Below are positions 58,610 through 64,000 of a stretch of 64,000 bases of DNA, one piece after another. This DNA comes from Phyllobacterium myrsinacearum (lineage in GTDB: Bacteria > Pseudomonadota > Alphaproteobacteria > Rhizobiales > Rhizobiaceae): contig NZ_PVBT01000001.1 in assembly GCF_002980555.1 (NCBI RefSeq), forward strand, positions 992,001 to 1,056,000, given 5' to 3'. Position 1 is the stretch's first letter; each line of letters begins with the position of its first letter. Made by a program: the position numbers and the translations under genes. The notes beneath the pieces are model-generated. The model saw only the letters and a program-made list of their open reading frames with translations, did not search any database and had not been told where the DNA came from.

Positions 58610-59668
58610 TTGGTAAAGGGCAAGATCAGGCTGGCGGATATCGCCAAGGCAGCGGGCGTATCACAGGGAACGGCATCGAATGTCTTCAGCCGGCCGGACG
58701 TGGTCCGGGACGAAGTGCGCGAGCATGTCCTGGCGGTGGCCAAGAACCTCGGTTACGCCGGCCCAAGCGTGACAGGCCGGCTTCTGAGAGCCGGAAAGGT
58801 CAATGCGATCGGCGTGGCAGCCATCGAACCACTGGCGTATTTTTTTGACGATCCGTGGGCAAGGGCGTTTTTGGCGGCGCTTGCCGAGGTGTGCGATGCC
58901 AAGGGCACAGGTCTGACCCTGGTGTCGGCCAGAAACCAGCAGCGGCTGAGCTGGAACATCAAGAGCGCGCTCGTCGACGGATTTGTTCTGCTCTGTGTCG
59001 AGGGCGGGGAACGGCTTGTCGAACTCACGCGGGAGCGGCAGCTGCCTTTCGTCAGCCTGGCGCTGGGTGTCGATGATCCGTCCATCCCGGCAATCGGTGT
59101 GAACAATGTCGACGGGGCGGCAGCGGCCGCGCATCATCTGACGGCGCTGGGCCACCGGCGTTTTGTCATCCTTTCCACCGAATTCACGGATGATCATGTC
59201 GGGCGCATCGATGTGCACGACATTGAGCGCGGCGTTTATTCGACCTCGCGCGACCGGGCAGCCGGATATTGGCGTGCCCTGGCGCAGGCCGGTATCGCCC
59301 GGGAGACGGTTCCGGTGTTCGAAACCCAGAACGACCGGCAAAGCGTCCATGCCTGTCTGGAGCAGGTTTTCGCCGCTGCCGAGCATCCGACGGCCATTCT
59401 TGCCATGTCCGATAACATCGCCATGCTGGCAATGGCGTGGCTTGCCGATCGGGGGCTGACTGTTCCCGATGATATCTCCATCATCGGCTTTGACGGTGTA
59501 CCGGAAGGCGGCATCTGCAAGCCGGGCCTCACCACCATGGCACAGCCTTTCCAGGAGCTGGCTTTGCGCGCCGTGCGCGCCATTCTCGATGATGCCATGC
59601 CAGAGGAACGCGAGATCATCGCGGTAAAACTGATTGAGCGCGGCAGCACCGCCGCGCCAAAAGCTTGA
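58610..59668 (+). CDS. LacI family transcriptional regulator
   Basis: A 352-residue repressor. The N-terminal HTH (residues 6-27) is IRLADIAKAAGVSQGTASNV. A hinge helix follows and the rest is the periplasmic-binding-protein-like effector domain, with IPAIGVNNVDGAAAAAHHLT, LGHRRFVIL and DDISIIGFDGVPEG. The start is TTG at 58610 with GGGAGG upstream. The effector is unknown; no sugar operon is adjacent, so its targets may lie elsewhere or include itself. Confidence 0.92.
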   Translation: MVKGKIRLADIAKAAGVSQGTASNVFSRPDVVRDEVREHVLAVAKNLGYAGPSVTGRLLRAGKVNAIGVAAIEPLAYFFDDPWARAFLAALAEVCDAKGTGLTLVSARNQQRLSWNIKSALVDGFVLLCVEGGERLVELTRERQLPFVSLALGVDDPSIPAIGVNNVDGAAAAAHHLTALGHRRFVILSTEFTDDHVGRIDVHDIERGVYSTSRDRAAGYWRALAQAGIARETVPVFETQNDRQSVHACLEQVFAAAEHPTAILAMSDNIAMLAMAWLADRGLTVPDDISIIGFDGVPEGGICKPGLTTMAQPFQELALRAVRAILDDAMPEEREIIAVKLIERGSTAAPKA

Positions 59669-59773
59669 CACAGAGCACAGCGGGCACCATCAGACTGCCG
59701 GTCATGCCTGTCTCTCATTTTGTTTTCCCCGGTCCCATGGATTTTCAACCGCAGTTTCAGGTGCCGCCAGATC

Positions 59774-60211
59774 ATGCTCGTTGATCTGGGCGTCTATGCC
59801 GGCCTGTTCGCGGCGGCGTTTGTCGCTGCAACCATTTTGCCGATGCAATCCGAAGCGCTGCTTGGCGGACTGCTGCTCACCCATACCTATCCGGCGGCCG
59901 CCTTGATCGCTGTCGCCAGCGTGGGCAATATCCTTGGATCGGTGGTCAATTGGCTGCTCGGGCGCGGGATCGACCAGTTCCGACACAGGCGATGGTTTCC
60001 CGCGAGCGAAGCGCAGCTCGACCGTGCCACGGGCTGGTACCAGCGCTATGGCAAGTGGACCCTGCTGTTGAGCTGGGCACCCGTGATCGGCGATCCGCTG
60101 ACGGTGATTGCCGGAGTACTGCGTGAGCCGCTGTGGCGCTTTGTGCTGCTGGTGTCCATTGCCAAGACGGCGCGGTATCTTGTGGTATTTGCTCTCGTAT
60201 CCGGCTGGTAG
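59774..60211 (+). CDS. YqaA family membrane protein (DedA-related)
   Basis: A 145-residue small membrane protein of the VTT/DedA type. It has MQSEALLGGLLLT, NILGSVVNWLLGRG and WAPVIGDPLTVIAGVLREPL, matching YqaA-like proteins. Three to four hydrophobic segments are present. The ATG at 59774 is chosen over 59720 because the upstream residues are polar and unlike the family. The role is unknown; relatives move lipids across the membrane. Confidence 0.85.
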   Translation: MLVDLGVYAGLFAAAFVAATILPMQSEALLGGLLLTHTYPAAALIAVASVGNILGSVVNWLLGRGIDQFRHRRWFPASEAQLDRATGWYQRYGKWTLLLSWAPVIGDPLTVIAGVLREPLWRFVLLVSIAKTARYLVVFALVSGW

Positions 60212-60219
60212 CGCCGGTG

Positions 60220-60648
60220 CTACGGGTGCATTCTGGCGCCTTTGGTGATCTTGTCGATGATCTTCTTTTCCGCGCGCAACGCAATGCCGACAACCCTCGC
60301 ATCATCCGGCGCAAACCGGGCAAACATGGCACGATTGGCCTGGTCATACCCGGTTGAAAACATCTCCTCGATGTACAGGCAGGATTTGACCTCGCGTTCA
60401 AGCGAGCGGCGGTGGATGGTTGACAGGGTTGCCTGATCCGCCGTGAGCACGATCAGCGGCTGGATGGGCAGGGGATGGTAGTGGTAGCCTGCGCGGTCGA
60501 TATAGGGGTCGCCGATCAAACCGGGAAATTGGGCGACAAGGCCGCTCGTCAGGAACGATGAAACGTTGAGTTTCTGCCAGGTCGCAAGATCATCACGCAC
60601 GACAATTGCAATTTTCGTATCAAACACCAAATCTAGGTCTCCATTCAT
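60220..60648 (-). CDS. DUF2000 family protein
   Basis: A 142-residue protein with DTKIAIVVRDDLATWQKLNV, AGYHYHPLPIQPLIVLTAD and a C-terminal GIALRAEKKIIDKITKGA, typical of DUF2000 proteins. The function is unknown. The ATG at 60648 overlaps the start of the divergent AraC gene on the other strand by two bases. A TTG at 60630 with GGAG seven bases upstream is an alternative start. DUF2000 and AraC genes are often neighbours, suggesting a regulated pair. Confidence 0.8.
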   Translation of the reverse strand: MNGDLDLVFDTKIAIVVRDDLATWQKLNVSSFLTSGLVAQFPGLIGDPYIDRAGYHYHPLPIQPLIVLTADQATLSTIHRRSLEREVKSCLYIEEMFSTGYDQANRAMFARFAPDDARVVGIALRAEKKIIDKITKGARMHP

Positions 60649-61540
60649 GGATCGAGTCTGCCGGATGCCGGGTGAAAATCTAAAAGAGGAAGTGCTGCGC
60701 GGTCTTGGACGTTTGTGCGAGCGTCCGGCGCACGATGCCATCCTGTCGGCACCGTCCAATCCGGGTGTCGAGCGCATGGAAGCGCGCTTCACCGGCGACG
60801 CATTCGAACCGCACCGGCACGATACCTATGCCATCGGCGTGACACTGCACGGCATCCAGACATTCCGCTATCGCGGGGAAAAGCGGCAAAGCCTTCCCGG
60901 CAACATCATGGTTCTGCATCCCGACGAGGTGCATGATGGCGGGGCAGGCACCGATGACGGCCTGCACTACCGGATGATTTATCTCGAACCGGCACTGGCT
61001 ATCGAAGCCCTTGGTGCCGATCGTGCCATGCTGCCTTTCGTGCGGGAGCCGGTCTTTTCCGATGCGCCGCTTGTCTCGGCCATATCGGCGGCGTTCGGCA
61101 ATCCCGATGCGCAAATGGATGAATTGCTGGTCGATGACATCGTGTCGCGGCTGACGCTGGGATTGGCGCGCCATGCCAGGCAGCCGGTGAAACCGATGGG
61201 CAGGCCTGCGGTGAGGCAGGCGGGAATGGCACGCGACTATCTTGCGGACAATGCCCTGCGGCTGGTGCGCTCGCGGGAGCTGGAGGCCGTCAGCGGCCTC
61301 GACCGTTACACGCTGTCGCGGCATTTTCGCAGCCTCTATGCCACCAGTCCGCATCGCTTCCTGCTGATGCGCCGCCTGCAGCACGCCAAAGAGCTGATGA
61401 AACGGGGCGTGCCGCTGGCGGAAATCGCGGCGGAAACCGGATTTACCGACCAGAGCCATCTCAACCGGCAGTTCAAGAAAGCCTTTGGCATGACGCCGGG
61501 ACGGTGGGCCACGTTGACCACCGCAAGCCGCGATGTTTGA
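60647..61540 (+). CDS. AraC family transcriptional regulator
   Basis: A 297-residue regulator. The N-terminal cupin domain shows FEPHRHDTYAIGVTLHGIQT and PGNIMVLHPDEVHDGG. The C-terminal double HTH has LEAVSGLDRYTLSRHFRSLY and AEIAAETGFTDQSHLNRQFK followed by GMTPGRW. The ligand is unknown. The start at 60647 overlaps the divergent DUF2000 start; an in-frame ATG at 60665 is possible but lacks a ribosome site. It probably controls the DUF2000 gene. Confidence 0.93.
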   Translation: MDRVCRMPGENLKEEVLRGLGRLCERPAHDAILSAPSNPGVERMEARFTGDAFEPHRHDTYAIGVTLHGIQTFRYRGEKRQSLPGNIMVLHPDEVHDGGAGTDDGLHYRMIYLEPALAIEALGADRAMLPFVREPVFSDAPLVSAISAAFGNPDAQMDELLVDDIVSRLTLGLARHARQPVKPMGRPAVRQAGMARDYLADNALRLVRSRELEAVSGLDRYTLSRHFRSLYATSPHRFLLMRRLQHAKELMKRGVPLAEIAAETGFTDQSHLNRQFKKAFGMTPGRWATLTTASRDV

Positions 61541-61591
61541 CCTTTCCACCCGAGGTCTGATACGTGTTGTGCAGTGCACAAGGAGCCTGTC

Positions 61592-62887
61592 ATGACAGAC
61601 ACCGCAACGCCCCCCAACACCCCGCACCGGGTGGTCATCGTCGGAGCCGGATTCGGCGGCCTGGAAGCCGCCAATTCGCTGCGCAATGCGGATGTCGCCG
61701 TCACCGTCGTTGATCAGCGCAATCACCATCTGTTCCAGCCGCTGCTCTATCAGGTCGCGACATCGACGCTGGCGACTTCGGAAATTGCCTGGCCCATCCG
61801 GCATCTCCTGCGTAAATACAAAAATATCAAGACATTGCTTGGAACTGTTGAAAGCGTGGATACGGCTGCGCGCACCATTTCAACCGCCGATGGCGAGGTC
61901 ATTGCCTATGACACGCTGGTGCTGGCGACGGGCGCGCGCCATGCCTATTTCGGCCATGACGACTGGGAACCCTTTGCGCCGGGGCTGAAGACACTCGAAG
62001 ATGCCACGACCATCCGCAGGCGTATTCTGACCGCCTTTGAAAAGGCCGAGCGCGAGCCGGATCCGGCGCGCCGGGCGGCATTGCTGACCTTCGTCATCAT
62101 CGGCGCCGGTCCGACGGGTGTGGAAATCGCCGGAACGATTGCCGATCTCGCCCGTGATACGCTGAAAGGCGAGTTTCGCGTCATTGATCCCGCCACGGCG
62201 CAGGTGATCCTGATCGAAGGCGGAGCGCGCGTGCTTGGCGCCTTTGCGCCTGATCTCTCGGCCTATGCGCAGCGTGCGCTCGAAAAGCTCGGCGTGCAGG
62301 TGCATCTGGGCAATCCCGTGATGAAATGCACGGCGGACGGCGTGGAATATGCCGGGAAATTCGTCGGCGCGGCCACGATCATCTGGGCTGCGGGTGTTCA
62401 GGCATCGCCGGCGGCGAAATGGCTTGACGTACCGGCGGACCGGGCAGGGCGTGTTGTCGCCAACGACGATCTGACTGCTCCGGGACATCCGGATATCTTT
62501 GTCATCGGTGATACGGCAACGGTCAAGAATGGGGACAAGGGCACGGTTCCCGGCATTGCGCCCGCCGCCAAGCAGCAGGGAATCCATGTGGCAAAAGCCA
62601 TCAGGGCGCGATTGGCCGGGGATATCGCGCCAAAACCCTTCCGCTACCGCCATGCGGGTGATCTTGCAACGATCGGCAAGCGGGCGGCGGTGACGGATTT
62701 CGGCTGGATCAAGTTCAAGGGCTATGTGGCCTGGTGGCTGTGGGGCCTCGCGCACATCTATTTTCTCATCGGCGTGCGCAACCGTCTTGCCGTGGCCATG
62801 AGCTGGTTATGGATTTCGGTGAGCGGCACGCGCAGCGCCCGCCTGATCACGCAGAAGGATGCGGCGGACGAAGATCACCTGAAATAG
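61592..62887 (+). CDS. ndh: Type II NADH:quinone oxidoreductase (NDH-2)
   Basis: A 431-residue flavoprotein that oxidises NADH without pumping protons. The FAD-binding VVIVGAGFGGLEAA has GAGFGG at residues 18-23, and the NADH-binding FVIIGAGPTGVEIAG follows near residue 170. The PDIFVIGDTA segment binds the flavin. The C-terminal YVAWWLWGLAHIYFLIG anchors it to the membrane. AAGGAG is six bases before the ATG. It gives an alternative entry to the respiratory chain. It converges on the marC-like gene with four bases between. Confidence 0.9.
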   Translation: MTDTATPPNTPHRVVIVGAGFGGLEAANSLRNADVAVTVVDQRNHHLFQPLLYQVATSTLATSEIAWPIRHLLRKYKNIKTLLGTVESVDTAARTISTADGEVIAYDTLVLATGARHAYFGHDDWEPFAPGLKTLEDATTIRRRILTAFEKAEREPDPARRAALLTFVIIGAGPTGVEIAGTIADLARDTLKGEFRVIDPATAQVILIEGGARVLGAFAPDLSAYAQRALEKLGVQVHLGNPVMKCTADGVEYAGKFVGAATIIWAAGVQASPAAKWLDVPADRAGRVVANDDLTAPGHPDIFVIGDTATVKNGDKGTVPGIAPAAKQQGIHVAKAIRARLAGDIAPKPFRYRHAGDLATIGKRAAVTDFGWIKFKGYVAWWLWGLAHIYFLIGVRNRLAVAMSWLWISVSGTRSARLITQKDAADEDHLK

Positions 62888-62891
62888 CCAT

Positions 62892-63521
62892 CTATGTGGT
62901 GATGAAGGTTTTGATGCCGTCGGCCACGAACTGCACCGCCAATGCCGCGAGGATGACGCCCAGAAGGCGTGTGAGGATCGAACGGCCTGTTTCACCCAGA
63001 AAGCGGTCGACGCGCTCAGCGAGGAAAAATACGACATAGGATGCGGCGATGCAGATCAGGATGATGCCGATCAGCGCCAGCCGCGAGGTTGGCTCGGACA
63101 AGGTGCCGGCAAGCAGGATTGTTGCCGAAATGGCGCCGGGCCCGGCAATCAGCGGAATGGCCAGCGGAAAGGCAGCGATATTGCGGATATGGTCCTTGGT
63201 GATGGCGACCGTGGCGCTCTTCTCGTGGCGCTCCTGGCGCTTTTCGAAAATCATCTCGAAGGCGATCCAGAACAGGAGCAGGCCGCCCGCGATACGGAAG
63301 GCGCCGATGGTAATGCCGAACAGCGCCAGAATCTGCGCGCCCGCTATGGCGAAGATCGTCAGCACGACAAAGGCGGTGATGCTGGCACGCAGGGCGACCT
63401 GACCGCGCTCCTTGCGATTCATGCCCCTGGTCAGCGCCAGAAACAGCGGCGCCAGTCCCGGTGGATCGATCGTTACCATGAGGGTAACGAGCGCATTGAG
63501 CAGGGTGTCATAAAGCGCCAC
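62892..63521 (-). CDS. MarC family integral membrane protein
   Basis: A 209-residue protein with about six membrane helices. Landmarks are TIDPPGLAPLFLALT, AGGLLLFWIAFEMIF, AAFPLAIPLIAGPGAISATI and GVILAALAVQFVADGI, as in MarC/YhgN proteins. The function of the family is unresolved; no antibiotic resistance should be inferred. The start is GTG at 63521, with a weak upstream AGAGAAG. Downstream is the convergent ndh gene; upstream, divergent, is gyrA. Confidence 0.9.
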   Translation of the reverse strand: MALYDTLLNALVTLMVTIDPPGLAPLFLALTRGMNRKERGQVALRASITAFVVLTIFAIAGAQILALFGITIGAFRIAGGLLLFWIAFEMIFEKRQERHEKSATVAITKDHIRNIAAFPLAIPLIAGPGAISATILLAGTLSEPTSRLALIGIILICIAASYVVFFLAERVDRFLGETGRSILTRLLGVILAALAVQFVADGIKTFITT

Positions 63522-63750
63522 GATTTTGCTTTTCTTCTCTGATTGAAGCTGAGCCAGAGTAGCGGATTCGCGGTTAAACGTCGATAAAGTTGGGATTTTG
63601 CAACCAAGTTTTTCACTGATTGAAATGAACTGTTGTATCCTATTGAAAACAAAGGGTTTTCAGCTGTGTATTGCGGTGCCTCCGGTTGGCTTTTGCCTTG
63701 AAAAGCCGCTATAAGATGAAGATTGATTCTATACGAAAGATGAGTGCCTC

Positions 63751-64000
63751 GTGTCTGAACTAACCCCACCATCCGGCCCAGAAGACGATAAACCAGGCGG
63801 AAATTTCGGCATTGAGCCAATTTCCATTATCGAGGAGATGCAAAGCTCCTATCTCTCCTATGCCATGAGCGTGATTGTCAGCCGCGCACTGCCCGACGTG
63901 CGTGACGGCCTGAAGCCAGTGCACCGGCGCATTCTGCATGCGATGAACGAAATGGGCCTGTCCTGGAACAGGTCCTACCGTAAATCTGCCGGTGTGGTCG
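63751..64000 (+). CDS. gyrA: DNA gyrase subunit A, N-terminal part (3' end outside window)
   Basis: The first 83 codons of gyrA, starting with GTG at 63751. After a short variable N-terminus comes [20 protein letters not shown] and [20 protein letters not shown], diagnostic of type IIA topoisomerases. The quinolone-contact region and the catalytic tyrosine lie beyond the window. The 229-base gap before it has no gene. Confidence 0.98.
   Translation, partial: MSELTPPSGPEDDKPGGNFGIEPISIIEEMQSSYLSYAMSVIVSRALPDVRDGLKPVHRRILHAMNEMGLSWNRSYRKSAGVV

Overview
The window is a chromosomal segment from an alphaproteobacterium of the order Rhizobiales (Hyphomicrobiales), most like the Brucella/Ochrobactrum/Phyllobacterium side of the order. 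The basis is the gene order (rlmB, tRNA-Tyr, tRNA-Gly, tuf, tRNA-Trp, secE-nusG, rplKAJL, rpoBC, rpsLG-fusA-tuf, then S10-spc-alpha), an NdvA/ChvA-type cyclic beta-glucan exporter, an ATP12-family protein, a GAAC-N7-GAAC SOS box at uvrA, and the uvrA, ssb, marC, gyrA series. These are judgements from sequence recognition; no database search was possible.

Layout. 1-3.9 kb: end of an esterase gene, a structured palindromic element, a sterol-desaturase-family hydroxylase, a YceI/cytochrome b561 pair and rlmB. 4.2-8.1 kb: tRNA-Tyr, tRNA-Gly, first tuf copy, a small membrane protein, a ClpP-like exported protein and tRNA-Trp. 8.3-20.4 kb: secE, nusG, rplK, rplA, rplJ, rplL, rpoB, rpoC. 20.4-23.4 kb: a leftward accessory group (CPBP membrane protease, 93-residue acidic protein, ABC exporter) lying between rpoC and rpsL. 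24.1-42.9 kb: one long rightward run holding the str, S10, spc and alpha operons, including the second tuf, secY, adk and rpoA. 43-46.6 kb: a VapBC toxin-antitoxin pair, a Do/DegP-family protease and rarA. 46.7-50.9 kb: ndvA, divergent from crcB-rluC-ATP12. 51.3-54.2 kb: glnB-glnA (with a sigma-54-like promoter) and a DUF72 gene. 54.3-58.2 kb: uvrA divergent from ssb. 58.5-62.9 kb: an accessory block (LacI regulator with three operators, YqaA-like protein, DUF2000/AraC pair, NDH-2). 62.9-64 kb: marC and the start of gyrA.

How it fits together. Most of the window is transcription and translation machinery in tightly packed or overlapping genes. The main departures are at the joints. Several spacers inside these operons (rpoB-rpoC, rplR-rpsE, rplO-secY, rpsM-rpsK, rpsK-rpoA) carry strong hairpins without a good T-tract, and the accessory genes sit at the operon boundaries. 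I found no CRISPR array, transposase, rRNA operon or convincing wholly new system. The best candidates for a second look are the intercistronic hairpins, the structured element at 361-487, the CPBP-protease/ABC-exporter group and the 29-codon ORF with a perfect Shine-Dalgarno sequence near glnA.
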